From: Mixophyes australis | Taxonomy: Eukaryota; Chordata; Amphibia; Anura; Limnodynastidae | Assembly: GCA_036250195.1 (NCBI GenBank) | Contig: JAVHZZ010000010.1 | Coordinates: forward strand, 104,443,278 to 104,507,277 | Length of the DNA stretch: 64,000 nucleotides | Direction: 5' to 3' | Part shown: positions 9,995 through 20,219 of the stretch, piece by piece | Numbering within the stretch: the stretch's first letter is position 1 | How the letters are laid out: every line of letters starts with the position of its first letter | Translations under genes and position numbers: made by a program | Notes under the pieces: model-generated | What the model was told of the DNA's origin: nothing | Seen by the model: only the letters and a program-made list of their open reading frames with translations | The model's database searches: none

Positions 9995-10589
9995 TGTCAC
10001 AGAGGTGGCTTTAGTACCTGCAAGTATTGGCACAACTACACAAGGAGGCGCGGAGTCTAACACGCCGCCGGTATTCACCAGGGACCCCCGCAAGGAAGAT
10101 TGGACTTCGCGGCGAGCGACGTGCAGGACGCGGCCCTCCCAGGTAGCTACTTGTGAGGTAAAGGGCAAATCCGTAGTCGTACAGGCAGAGTCAGGAACCA
10201 AGCGGACAGATAAGGTACAGAATCAGGAGGCAGAGAATAGTCAGCAGGCCGAGGTCAAACCGAAGTAACAAGACAGGACACAGGGAGAATCCAAAGGCGA
10301 GGTCAGGAAGCCGGGTCAGTAACAGGAATCAACAGGCAGGATATAATAAAGATATCACAGGAACGCTGGAGGCTAGATAACTAGTTGCTCTGGCATCCTA
10401 GTGGTGTCAGAGCAGGATATATATAGGAAGTCCTTATCCCTCATTGGTGGGCAGAGATTCGGCGGTCCGACAGGCTGACCGCCGACAGGAAGCTCAGCAG
10501 CGCGTCCCGTTGTTATGGCGACGTGGCGCTCAGAGAGAGACAGACGTCCGTCCCGGCTCAGCGTGGAGGCGCGGGGACGGCGTCTGACA
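9995..10589 (-). repeat. 5' LTR of the chromovirus, with promoter
   Basis: 595 bases, TG to CA, flanked at 10590-10594 by the AGGAC duplication. On the minus strand a TATATATA box lies at about 10426-10417. The expected transcription start is therefore near 10396, right at the segment complementary to the primer site. It lacks about 54 GC-rich bases that the 3' LTR has. Confidence 0.9.
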
Positions 10590-10599
10590 AGGACATAGT

Positions 10600-11400
10600 A
10601 TAACAGTACAATACAGTAAGCAAATAACACTGTAACTCTCAACACAGCTAGTGAGGTGCAAGAGGTATATTCAGCGTAGGCTGAAACCTGTGCCCATTAT
10701 CTTGGGCGCAAATAACAGGTTAGAGCCTCGAAAAGTGGTGCAAAGACAATGATACAAAAAACATCAACAATACCCATCCACCCCGGGGAGCACATTTGGA
10801 ATTAGGAGCAAAGTAAAAAATAAGGAGCAAATTCATACCTTGGTAAAACCATGTTGCACTGCGTGGCGGGGGTACGGGGGGGGACGTAAAATCTGCCGAC
10901 AGTTTTAGAGTTGGGGGGTGTGTTTTCTCAACTCTAAATTGCAGTGTAAAAATAAAGCTGACCAGTATTTATGTGCTACTTGGAAAACCAGCTAACATGT
11001 TCCCTGCATGCAAAAATGTGAAAATGCAAATACATTTGCACCCTTTGCAGTTCAACATGGCTTGTCCAGGACTGAAGTTGCGCCTTTTTTTTTTTTGGGT
11101 GCAACATCCCAATTCGTGAGCCATAAAATGGGTGTGGCTTAACAAAAAAAGAGTGGAGTTTACTCAGATTGGTCCATTTGTGGATGGAGTTTGGCGGAAT
11201 GGGGTTGTGGTTTATTTTTTCCCAATTTCGTGATTCTAAATGTTGGGAGATATGCTCTAAATTAATCCTCCCAACTAACTGTCCTGATTTTGGCGGGATA
11301 TCCTGCTAAGCGCCAACGGGGCGAGGCTTACCCAAAGTGGGTGGAATTTTAACTAAACCTGCCCATTTGTGGGTGGAGTTTGGGCAGAACAGGGGCAGGC
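10600..11400. other. intron stretch with decayed repeat sequence
   Basis: No exon seen. The part from 10920 to 11090 resembles a decayed foldback element: GTGCTACTTGG, ATTTGCACCCTTTGCA and AACATGGCTTGTCCAGGA recall the arms of the MITE at 14585-14919. Poly-T tracts and G runs occur nearby. Confidence 0.4.
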
Positions 11401-11407
11401 TTAAGTT

Positions 11408-11762
11408 CATCATCATCATCATCATCATTTATTTATATAGCGCCACTAATTCCGCAGCGCTGTACAGAGAACTCACTCACATCAGTCCCTGCTCCATTGG
11501 GGCTTACAGTCTAAATTCCCTAACACACACACACACACACAGACAGAGACTAGGGTCAATTTTGATAGCAGCCAATTAACCTACCAGTAAGTTTTTTGGT
11601 TTTTTTTGGAGTGTGGGAAGAAACCGGAGCACCCGGAGGAAACCCACGCAAACACGGGGAGAACATACAAACTCCACACAGATAAGGCCATGGTCGGGAA
11701 TTGAACTCATGACCCCAGTGCTGTAAGGCAGAAGTGCTAACCACTGAGCCACCGTGCTGCCC
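11408..11762 (-). mobile_element. tRNA-headed SINE, copy 1
   Basis: On the minus strand it starts GGGCAGCACGGTGGCTCAG. An A-box-like TGGCTCAGTGG and a B-box-like GTTCAATTCC follow, typical of an RNA polymerase III promoter from a tRNA. The body includes GTGGAGTTTGTATGTTCTCC and GCGTGGGTTTCCTCC. The 3' end is TGTACAGCGCTGCGG, a GGCGCTATATAAATAAA segment and a (TGA)n tail. Short TAAGTT repeats flank it as a likely target duplication. A (CA)n tract is embedded at about 11523-11540. Confidence 0.85.
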
Positions 11763-12037
11763 TAAGTTACGCCAAAACTCTGTCCACACATGCACAGACT
11801 GTAGTAAAGCTCCACCCACTATTAATTAAGCCCCACCCCTTTTGCAGCCCACTAATTGGGTTGTCCCGATCGGGGCAGTTGGGGGGTATATATTTATTAT
11901 TATATATTTCCCAGTGGAGTTTACAACCTTATTTCTCTATCACAGACCCAGTGACCTGATTGGAATAAAATACAATATATATCCCCATTTTCTGCAATGG
12001 TGCTACAGAAACAAATAATATGAAATAGCGCCCTTAC

Positions 12038-12394
12038 CTGTGACGTACATGTCCATGTCAGACTGCGCAGTGTAATTTGTTGCACCATGTTTGGCTCTGC
12101 AGATGTATTTTACTCCATGATCATTTTTGACATTTACTGTAAATTTCAAATTTGAGCAGAAGCTATAGTAACCCTGATCTATGTCTCCCCTTTCTGATTC
12201 AACTGTATGTTGTTTACTAAAGGTTTCCTCAGAATCATGGATCACAAATGGTGGTTTGTGCTTCATCAAATCCTCCTTCAACCAGGTAACGTGTAACTTC
12301 TCAGGGTAAAATTTCGTCATGCGACAAGTAAGTGTCACAGAGTCATCGTGTCTTTGATATTGTGGCGCCATAATGGCGGATAAAACGGGAGGTG
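12038..12394 (-). CDS. Ig C1-set domain exon (third C1 of the locus)
   Basis: The acceptor (CTTGTCGTCTAG) ends at 12395 and the donor is GTAAGG at 12037; the exon is 357 bases, phase 1 at both ends. The 119-residue domain opens with APPVLSAI. It carries LTCRMTKFYPEKLHVTWLKE (first Cys and core Trp) and VKYICRAKHGA (second Cys, with the C-x-x-x-H variant), plus an NYT glycosylation site near the end. The fold is extracellular and intact. It sits downstream of the transmembrane exon at 15584-15688, so it can be extracellular only if that exon is skipped or if it belongs to another transcript. Confidence 0.8.
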
Positions 12395-12660
12395 CTAGAC
12401 GACAAGACAGAATGTATCGTTATTTCATGATCGTGCAGAGAATACATACAACTGACAATTTAATAAATTTGAGAAACCTACGGATGGCCTCGCCCCATGG
12501 AATGTCCTACTCTCAGGTGTAAGTCCTACTGGCGTGACAATTAACCCACTTCCAGGTTAGGCCTGTCCAATAAGGTTACCACCGGTTACCATGACACGAT
12601 CCCCGATGGATGATTGCGCCATTGTAGGGAAAATTTACAAGTTATCTAATATCCCAGAAG

Positions 12661-12876
12661 ATTAATCACCTGGGGCCTGATTCATCAAGGCATGCATAGT
12701 GTAACCACCTGCGTTTGGTAGTAAACGCACATATTGTGGCTTTGTGCGCGCCCAAATTCATCAAGACACGGATCTCAAGATACATGCGATGGTGAATACG
12801 GGGGTAAATCTACTACACAAGACACTACAGGATTCATAAATACCTATGTGGGTTATAAATTCGCCAAAGAGCGCAC

Positions 12877-12922
<46 letters not shown>

Positions 12923-12925
12923 GGC
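12661..12925. repeat. MITE-like sequence and (TA)n microsatellite
   Basis: It begins GGGGCCTGATTCATCAAGG, the same start used by the foldback elements at 14585 and 13405, and contains a second CAAATTCATCAAGACACGG copy. A (TA)n tract runs at about 12877-12918. No clear second terminus was found, so the copy is partial. Confidence 0.5.
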
Positions 12926-13210
12926 ACTACGGATCAAACAGGAAAAAAAAATGTTTTTGTTAAAAACATTTTTTAACTCCTGAAAAACATTTATTAGGAT
13001 GTTGCCAAAGTCTACTGAACATAAGTTAACTTATTACAGTTGCTCCTGATTGTAGACACATGTTATAGCATACGAGGCTGTCATCACTACTGACCGGGAC
13101 TTAGACTGGCCCTGAAGCTGGAGCAAGAGAAATGGTAGAAAAACAAGGAACTTTGAGATGCTTAGAGCTTGATTTGGACGTGGCTGCGTGCATTTTAGTT
13201 TGACACGCCC

Positions 13211-13590
13211 CTAGTGTATATTGACTAGGGCAAAATGCCCCTTCCCCGTCCCAGTCACTCCCTGAAGTCGTAGACTGAAGTAATATTTCTTTGCATTCAA
13301 AGATGGAGCGGACAGGGCTGCGTTCATGGATGTATCTCCCGGTTCTGGGTATACGATACACTCAAAATCAGCAGACACGTGCCTTGATGAAACAATAGAC
13401 CCCAGGGGACTGATTCATCAAGGCACGTATCTGCTGATTTTGAGTGTATCGTACGCTTGCCCAGAACTGGGAGATACATCCATGAACGCAGCCCTGTCCG
13501 CTCCATCTTCGAACGCAAAGCAATCTTATTTCAGCCTACGTCTTCAGGGAGTGAACGGGACGGGGAAGGGGCGTTTTGCATAGTAGTATT
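13211..13590. repeat. large imperfect inverted repeat (foldback element)
   Basis: The two arms, about 13219-13393 and 13407-13590, are reverse complements by eye. Each arm encodes the same peptide shadow (GRYIHERSPVRSIFE) on opposite strands. The centre holds CTGATTCATCAAGGCACGTA, linking it to the family at 12661 and 14585. It is probably a non-autonomous DNA element or two head-to-head copies. Local secondary structure would be strong. Confidence 0.65.
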
Positions 13591-13957
13591 AAGCTTTTTA
13601 ACCTTTATTAGTGTATGCATTTGTGTTTTTATATCCGTTTTGTGCCAGTGGGTCCGCCCGTATTGCTTGTTTAATGACGACATTTACACTCTCACCATTT
13701 TGGTGTGGACAGAGTAACTGTGAACATATTCAGCATCGGAAATATGACCATCAGTTCATACACCCAACTTTCTCAAAAGATTGTTTGAATATCCAATTTG
13801 CAGCCTGTGCTGATCTGGATTAGGTATATTTTCTGCAATTAACAAGTGCATAAATAAGTATAGATTGTATTATTTGTCACCATCTTTGCTAGTGTGTGTC
13901 TGTGTGTTAAGCTGATGTTATAACGTAGGGGATCTTTATTACAAAGCTCAGTCTTAC

Positions 13958-14386
13958 CTCCGTTCACTTTTAGTCGCAGTTTTTTACATATGGGATCTTT
14001 CAGAGCAGGATGGTTCACCTCTAACATAAGTAACGCATCATTATCTGTAAGTCTGGGAGTTATCTCTATAAGGCACCGACAACTGAACGACGACATGACA
14101 ATGAACAGTTTCTTCGAAGTCACAACAGGTTTCATGGCCACCATCAATGGTTTATTGTTAGTATAACTATATTCCAGCAAAGGTAATTCCTCATCTCCGG
14201 CCTTATTACTCGATATTTTTGAGTCTTTAGAATTCCAGACATATATCTCCACCTTGTCATTACCTCTCTTGAGATATAAACGTATGTCAAGAGCATTTGG
14301 TCTGAAATTGGACACGTCACACGTCAGAGCCGTCCTCTTCATATGAGTCAATTCAGGTTCAGTGATCGCCGAAACCTCAGGTGGTT
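13958..14386 (-). CDS. divergent Ig-like C domain exon (second C of the locus)
   Basis: Acceptor TGATTTTGACAG ends at 14387 and the donor is GTAAGA; 429 bases, phase 1 at both ends. The start (EPPEVSAITEPEL) and the first-Cys region (ALTCDVSNFRPNAL) are C1-like. The core Trp is replaced (IRLYLKRG), and the usual second Cys position reads LLMLEVNHP without Cys. At 143 codons it is about 30 longer than the other C exons, with an insertion near its middle (SKISSNKAGDEELP). It may have relaxed fold constraints, another disulfide (CRC later on), or be decaying. The open frame and both splice sites remain. Confidence 0.68.
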
Positions 14387-14584
14387 CTGTCAAAATCAGA
14401 AATCATTTAGTTCATTGCAATTTCTAAGTATCATTTTATTTTGCACTATTATCGGGCATCAAGGTCAATTCCGGGCCGATATCTCAACGCAGCATTAACC
14501 GATTTTTGGTAGGTAGGGAGATCCTGGTCTAAATATAGTATTTTCGGGGAAAAAAAGCCATGTTAATCCTGGAGATAAAGTTCT

Positions 14585-14919
14585 GGGGCCTGATTCATTA
14601 AGGACCTTAACTTGAGAAACTTCTTATTTCAGTCTCCTGGACAAAACCATGTTACAATGCAAGGGGTGCAAATTAGTATTCTGTTTTGCACATAAGTTAA
14701 ATACTGCCTGTTTTTTCATGTAGCGCACAAATACTTGATAGCTTATTTGTACACTGAAATTTAAAGTTGATATTTGTGTGCTACATGAAAAAACAGACAG
14801 TATTTAACTTATGTGCAAAAAAGAATACTAATTTGCACCCCTTGCATTGTAACATGGTTTTGTCCAGGAGACTGAAATAAGAAGTTTCTCAAGATAAGGT
14901 CCTTAATGAATCAGGCCCC
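14585..14919. mobile_element. foldback MITE
   Basis: A nearly perfect 335-base palindrome. It starts GGGGCCTGATTCATTAAGG and ends in its complement CCTTAATGAATCAGGCCCC; the arms stay paired almost to the centre near 14750. It is non-coding. The terminus is shared with the sequences at 12661 and 13405. No clear target duplication was identified. Confidence 0.8.
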
Positions 14920-15583
14920 TAGTCTGACACAGAAGTGCGTACAAAGTGCCTGAACCCTCTCCCAAAGCAACTAACACATAGGACGCGTGTTTAAAAGGAA
15001 TATGGATTCAAATCATAGCGGATCTCAAGATATATTTCAATTTGAATTCAGGTGGAAGTACGCTCTGCCTGAGCAGTACTTACCATACGTAGACACACAG
15101 AACAGACTGCAGTATATGCAGAAGTGTATGTACAATAAATCAGAAGACATCATTTTCATTTTCATTTCGTGTCAGTTGTGTGCAGATATGAACTTACATT
15201 TACACTCAAACTTATAATTACTTACATCATTTTATTTTATACACCAATCGGGGCTTTACTACACATGTGACGGACCCCGCAGTAGCGGCAGATCCACCAC
15301 TCAAAGCCCATACAAAGTAGCAGAAGGAATAATGGTAATAAAAACCAGCTTGCACAATATTATCACTACTAATTCATTAGTGCGAGGCTCCATCACGCCC
15401 TAAACATTACACATGGTGGGATGGATGAAAGGAGAGCTCAGATATGAAGGAGATAAGCCATTAATAAGATTAATTGTGGCCGTCCCTCTATAAAATCACT
15501 TTTTCACACTCCTGGAGCCTTCGCAACAATCTTTACACATTTTACACAATGTTTCTATTGTACGGACAAAATATAGTCCTTAC

Positions 15584-15688
15584 CTTTCTTATAATGCATG
15601 TAGGCGAAAATAATGCATACACCAATTATCATCAGGACGGCAATTGCCAGACATACCCCAAGTACAGCAGCGTAACTGCTCTGTTGCT
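15584..15688 (-). CDS. NCR3LG1: transmembrane exon of the B7-H6-like gene
   Basis: Acceptor CTATTATCTTATAG ends at 15689, donor GTAAGG at 15583; 105 bases (35 codons), phase 1 at both ends. After EQQSSYAA comes a single hydrophobic helix of about 23 residues (VLGVCLAIAVLMIIGVC, then IIFAY) and a basic stop-transfer patch HYKKG. This is a standard type I membrane anchor. It follows the IgV and first C1 exons in the order expected for B7-H6. Cytoplasmic exons after it were not found with confidence; reading past the donor gives only 9 further residues. Three C-type exons downstream make its use in all transcripts doubtful. Confidence 0.82.
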
Positions 15689-16044
15689 CTATAAGATAAT
15701 AGGGAAAATGTTGGCTGTTCAGTAACAAAAATATCTGCCGTTCCATAAAAGCACATTAATAATTACCCCCCTACTGCACAGTCTGGAGAAGTATGAAACG
15801 CACAGGCCGAGCTGCACAACGCGGTCTGATAGGACGAGGTGACGCAGTCTGCGTATTCAGCTCCATGGGAAGTCAGTAAGACTATAGGCTGCATTCAGCG
15901 GTAGCTGCAGCTCCTTGGACAGACAGCCATCCAATCAGCTTCACTGTACACTTCTCCAACCAACCAGTGACAACACCAGCAGTGATGTGTGACTATACTA
16001 CTCTGTGATACCATATACTGTGCTGTGATTCACATTGGAACATA

Positions 16045-16455
16045 CTACTGAGGAGGAAAGGGATCTAGGAGTCACTAGTTCAGGTGACATAAAGGCAGGT
16101 AAGTAATGTAACAAAGCAATGATGGAGGCAAGTCAGATGCTTGGTTACATAGGGAGAGGAATCAGTAGCAGAAAGAAAGAAGTAATAATACCACTGTATA
16201 GGTCATTGGTACGGCCTCATCTAGAATATTGTGATCAGTTCTGGAGGCCGTATCTCCAGAAGGATATAAATACATTACAGAATGTACAGAGAAGGGCAAC
16301 TAACATGGTGCATGGCCTACAGCACAAAACTTACCTGGAAAGACTAAAAGATCTTATTATGTATAGTTTGGAGCAGAGAAGGAAACGGGGGGACAAGATA
16401 GATACTTTCATATATATCCAGGGTTATAACAAGGTGCAGGAGGGAAACATTCTAC
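16045..16455 (+). pseudogene. CR1-like LINE ORF2 C-terminal remnant, 5' part
   Basis: The plus-strand translation from about 16045 reads as the end of a LINE reverse transcriptase ORF: ERDLGVTSSGD, LGYIGRGISSRKKEV, LYRSLVRPHLEYC, QNVQRRATNMV, ERLKDLIMYSLEQRRKRGD. This is the common vertebrate CR1-type ending. An in-frame stop lies near 16105. The 5' end is truncated, as usual for LINEs. The frame continues into the minisatellite at 16456 and resumes after it at 18107. Confidence 0.75.
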
Positions 16456-18106
16456 AAAGGAAGAGAAGTATTAGAACACGAGGACATGTACTGACACTGG
16501 GGGGAAGAGAAGTATTAGAACACGAGGACATGCACTGACACTGGGGGGGAAGAGAAGTATTAGGACACGAGGACATGTACTGACACTGGGGGGAAGAGAA
16601 GTATTAGAACACGAGGACATGCACTGACACTGGGGGGGAAGAGAAGTATTAGAACACGAGGACATGTACTGACACTGGGGGGAAGAGAAGTATTAGAACA
16701 CGAGGACATGTATTGACACTGGGGGGAAGAGAAGTATTAGAACACGAGGACATGTACTGACACTGGGGGAAGAGAAGTATTAGAACACGAGGACATGTAC
16801 TGACACTGGGGGAAGAGAAGTATTAGAACACGAGGACATGTACTGACACTGGGGGGGAAGAGAAGTATTAGAACACGAGGACATGTACTGACACTGGGGG
16901 GAAGAGAAGTATTAGAACACGAGGACATGTACTGACACTGTGGGGAAGAGAAGTACTAGAACACGAGGACATGTACTGACACTGGGGGGAAGAGAAGTAT
17001 TAGGACACGAGGACATGCACTGACACTGGGGGGAAGAGAAGTATTAGAACACGAGGACATGTACTGACACTGGGGGGAAGAGAAGTATTAGAACACGAGG
17101 ACATGCACTGACACTGGGGGGGAAGAGAAGTATTAGGACACGAGGACATGTACTGACACTGGGGGGAAGAGAAGTATTAGAACACGAGGACATGCACTGA
17201 CACTGGGGGGGAAGAGAAGTATTAGAACACGAGGACATGTACTGACACTGGGGGGAAGAGAAGTATTAGAACACGAGGACATGTATTGACACTGGGGGGA
17301 AGAGAAGTATTAGAACACGAGGACATGTACTGACACTGGGGGGGAAGAGAAGTATTAGAACACGAGGACATGCACTGACACTGGTGGGAAGAGAAGTATT
17401 AGAACACGAGGACATGTACTGACACTGGGCGGAAGAGAAGTATTAGAACACGAGGACATGTACTGATACTGGGGGGAAGAGAAGTATTAGAACATGAGGA
17501 CATGTACTGACACTGGGGGGAAGAGAAGTATTAGAACACGAGGACATGTACTGACACTGGGGGGAAGAGAAGTATTAGAACACGAGGACATGTACTGACA
17601 CTGGGGGGGGAAGAGAAGTATTAGAACACGAGGACATGTACTGACACTGGGGGGAAGAGAAGTATTAGGACACGAGGACATGTACTGACACTGGGGGGAA
17701 GAGAAGTATTAGGACACGAGGACAGGTACTGACACTGGGGGGAAGAGAAGTATTAGGACACGAGGACAGGTACTGACACTGGGCGGAAGAGAAGTATTAG
17801 AACATGAGGACATGTACTGACACTGGGCGGAAGAGAAGTATTAGAACATGAGGACATGTACTGACACTGCGGGGAAGAGAAGTATTAGAACATGAGGACA
17901 TGCACTGACACTGGGGGGGGAAGAGAAGTACTAGAACACGAGGACATGTACTGACACTGGGGGGAAGAGAAGTATTAGAACATGAGGACATGTACTGACA
18001 CTGGGGGGAAGAGAAGTATTAGAACATGAGGACATGTACTGACACTGGGGGGAAGAGAAGTATTAGAACACGAGGACATGTACTGACACTGGGGGGAAGT
18101 AGGTTC
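16456..18106 (+). repeat. 44-46 bp minisatellite, 37 units, expanded inside a LINE
   Basis: I counted 37 tandem copies of a unit of about 45 bases containing GAAGAGAAGTATTAGAACAC, GAGGACATGTACTGACACTG and a G run of variable length. Most length change is in the G run. Variants such as ACATGAGG, GGACACGAGG and GACAGGTAC cluster locally, the mark of unequal exchange or slippage. Flanking LINE coding sequence is continuous on both sides, so the array arose from about 45 bases of the LINE. Long minus-strand frames through it are repeats of the same peptide and not genes. Confidence 0.93.
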
Positions 18107-18345
18107 AGAGGAAATGTGAGAAAAACTACTTCACAGAAAGGGTAGTGGATAAGTGGAATATCCTCCCATCAGAGGTGGTAGAGGATAATACAGTAGAGCA
18201 ATTTAAACATGCTTGGGATAGACATAAGGATATCCTTACAAAGAGTGAAGGATCAAATAGGGTTGGAGGTTACCATAGGTTATAAAATGGTCAGACTATA
18301 TGGTTCTTATCTGCTGTCAAATTCTATGTTTCTATACTACACTGT
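18107..18345 (+). pseudogene. CR1-like LINE 3' end, after the minisatellite
   Basis: The LINE frame resumes with FRGNVRKNYFTERVVDKWN, LPSEVVEDNTVEQFKHAWD and then a stop. It ends with the typical tail CAAATTCTATGTTTCTA. Together with 16045-16455 this is one insertion split by tandem expansion. Confidence 0.75.
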
Positions 18346-18515
18346 GATACCATATGGACGTCTAATATCTTTATATTTCTTTGCTACCTTCTGATACCAC
18401 TAATCACTATGGGGTATAATATCTTTCCCAGTTGTTTTCACACCACTCGCACATTCACAACCAGGAATCTGGCCAATACTGCTGTACACTCCAGAGATTT
18501 CTATAGATATTATAC

Positions 18516-18848
18516 CTTTTTGCACCGTTAACGTGAAATTTAGAGCAAGTTCGGTCCTCAGTGATCTGTGGTTCACAATACAGAAATATATATCTCCGTC
18601 CTCATTCATGTCCTGAGGTTTCACAGACAGAACATTGGTCACGTTGAAGGTTCCATCTATGTTGGGAACTGGGACAGTGTTACAGGTGTCTCTGTCCAGC
18701 GCAGATCGGTTATAGGACACTTTACTGTACTTCACCCAAAGGACTTTCACAGTCACTGGATAAAAATAGCTGACGTAGCATGTAACAGACCTCTCAGTTT
18801 TAGGAGTCATCTCTACTTTGGGGTCACTGACGGCACAAGTCGGTTTAG
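18516..18848 (-). CDS. NCR3LG1: Ig C1 domain exon of the B7-H6-like gene (first C1)
   Basis: Acceptor CTTTTTCTCCAG ends at 18849, donor GTATAA at 18515; 333 bases (111 codons), phase 1 at both ends. It holds SVTCYVSYFYPVTVKVLWVK (first Cys, core Trp) and IYFCIVNHRSL (second Cys, C-x-V-x-H). The stretch NIDGTFNVTNVL and the end LNFTLTV closely follow the C domain of mammalian B7-H6, which has NMDGTFNVTSCL and NFTLT. There are three N-glycosylation sites (NRS, NVT, NFT). It supports and spaces the IgV domain outside the cell. This exon and the IgV exon carry the strongest evidence for the family. Confidence 0.85.
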
Positions 18849-18993
18849 CTGGAGAAAAAGAAGCAAATTTGTAAAATGATAATATGCTTTTTTATTTCAC
18901 TAACATTTATCTTAATAAGTCACATAAAAAATTAATAATGCCTCTCACAATGGAGTCTCCCAACATTTCAAATGGCCACAGAAGGACACACAC

Positions 18994-19230
18994 ACTTAGG
19001 GGTATATTTACTAAACTGCGGGTTTGAAAAAGTGGAGATGTTGCCTATAGCAACCAATGAGATTCTAGTTATCATTTATTTAGTACATTCTACAAAACGA
19101 CAGTTATACCCTGATTGGTTGCCATTGGCAACATTTCCACATGCCCAGACACAACCACACCCACACTTTCCAGAGACCAACCCTCAGTTTGCTAAGCCCC
19201 GCCCTTACAGACGCCACAAATCAATTATAT
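18994..19230. mobile_element. MITE-like repeat
   Basis: Starts GGGGTATATTTACTAAACTG and contains GTTGCCTATAGCAACCAATG and, inverted, TGATTGGTTGCCATTGGCAA. The same GGCAACCAATCAG motif builds the element at 60024-60345. It looks like one family of palindromic MITEs. Its right end is unclear. Confidence 0.6.
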
Positions 19231-20219
19231 AAAATCAAGGCTTTTGAAGGTAGATGTGTAACTGATTTTGTTCTAAACTGTTCCATTAGTAAATAGTTCC
19301 TCAACAAGCTCCCACTGGACGTCTTCTTTATTTACAGATTCCCTAAAAGCTGCGGGTCCATTATTCTCCAGATTTTCCCACCAATCGTTCTACCTCCTAC
19401 AGATTAAATAGTAACCTGTGTCATGATTGTTTTTTCTAAAAATTCCCTTCAAGAGGTTACCAATCGCATGCCTGCTTAAAAAATGTTTATAAAAGAAAGC
19501 TATTAACCATGAAGTATCTGTTCGTAGAGTGCAATCTGTCTCCTTGTTTTGGAGAAGCTTCTATACACAATTGGACATTTCTCTTCTACCTCCCATCCCC
19601 AATCTAATGGAAAGATGAAGAGAAACAAGACCTATGAATTTAAAGGTCCGGTGGAGTTTGCACACAACAGTCATGTTGTCAAATCCACGAGCAAAGCTTT
19701 GTTATCCATTGTGACCTAAACTTCTTCTACCATTTTCTAAACCCTCTATGGTGTCATCTATTGATACTACCGTCTTTGATCTCAACACTATCTGAAAAAA
19801 AAAAGCCAAGATGTTCTTCTAAAAAAAGACTGCACCTCCTCTATATCCTGGAGAAAGGGGGATGAAGAGAGAAATATCCACTACGCAGCACTAAATCACC
19901 TTCTGGGGGCCCTCGCAGCAGAGCGGAGGTTTACATAGACCAGCAGTGGTGTTGGGATGATCAAGGACGTTCCTTGCAGAGCAGGTTCCTAACTTTGCAG
20001 ATCAGAGCTGAAATGAGATTTCTTCTTGTGGATCGGGGTTATTGAAATAAGGTAAAGGGGTGGGGGAGTTAAATTTTTAGGGGTGTTTCTTGCTGGGCAG
20101 AGGGGCGTATGAACATTTCCACTCAACCAAAGAACTTGTATTTAGAATCACTTCTAATCAATTCATGACAAGAATTTAAAATGAACTGAATTCAAGAACT
20201 TCAAGGAGAAAGTTCAATA

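Larger units (their letters stand above)
5097..10589 (-). mobile_element. Ty3/gypsy chromovirus, near full length, with 5-bp target duplication
   Basis: A complete LTR retrotransposon lies on the minus strand in an Ig-gene intron. The LTRs (9995-10589 is the 5' one, 5097-5745 the 3' one) both run TG to CA and are flanked by AGGAC at 5092-5096 and 10590-10594. Inside, in transcription order, are the primer site, gag with a CCHC knuckle, protease, reverse transcriptase, RNase H, integrase, a chromodomain and a polypurine tract. There is no envelope gene. Frames are broken by point stops and shifts, so the copy is not intact. By eye the LTRs differ at about a dozen bases plus one indel of about 54 bases, so the insertion is fairly recent. 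The chromodomain and the leader layout place it near the Tf1/sushi group. Confidence 0.93.

Noticed and set aside
16471..17991. Repeated minus-strand frames (SSCSNTSLPPSVSTC) as a repeat protein, or the array as CRISPR
   Set aside because: They are one tandem unit read in frame. The units are contiguous with no unique spacers, and the array lies in a LINE of a vertebrate genome.
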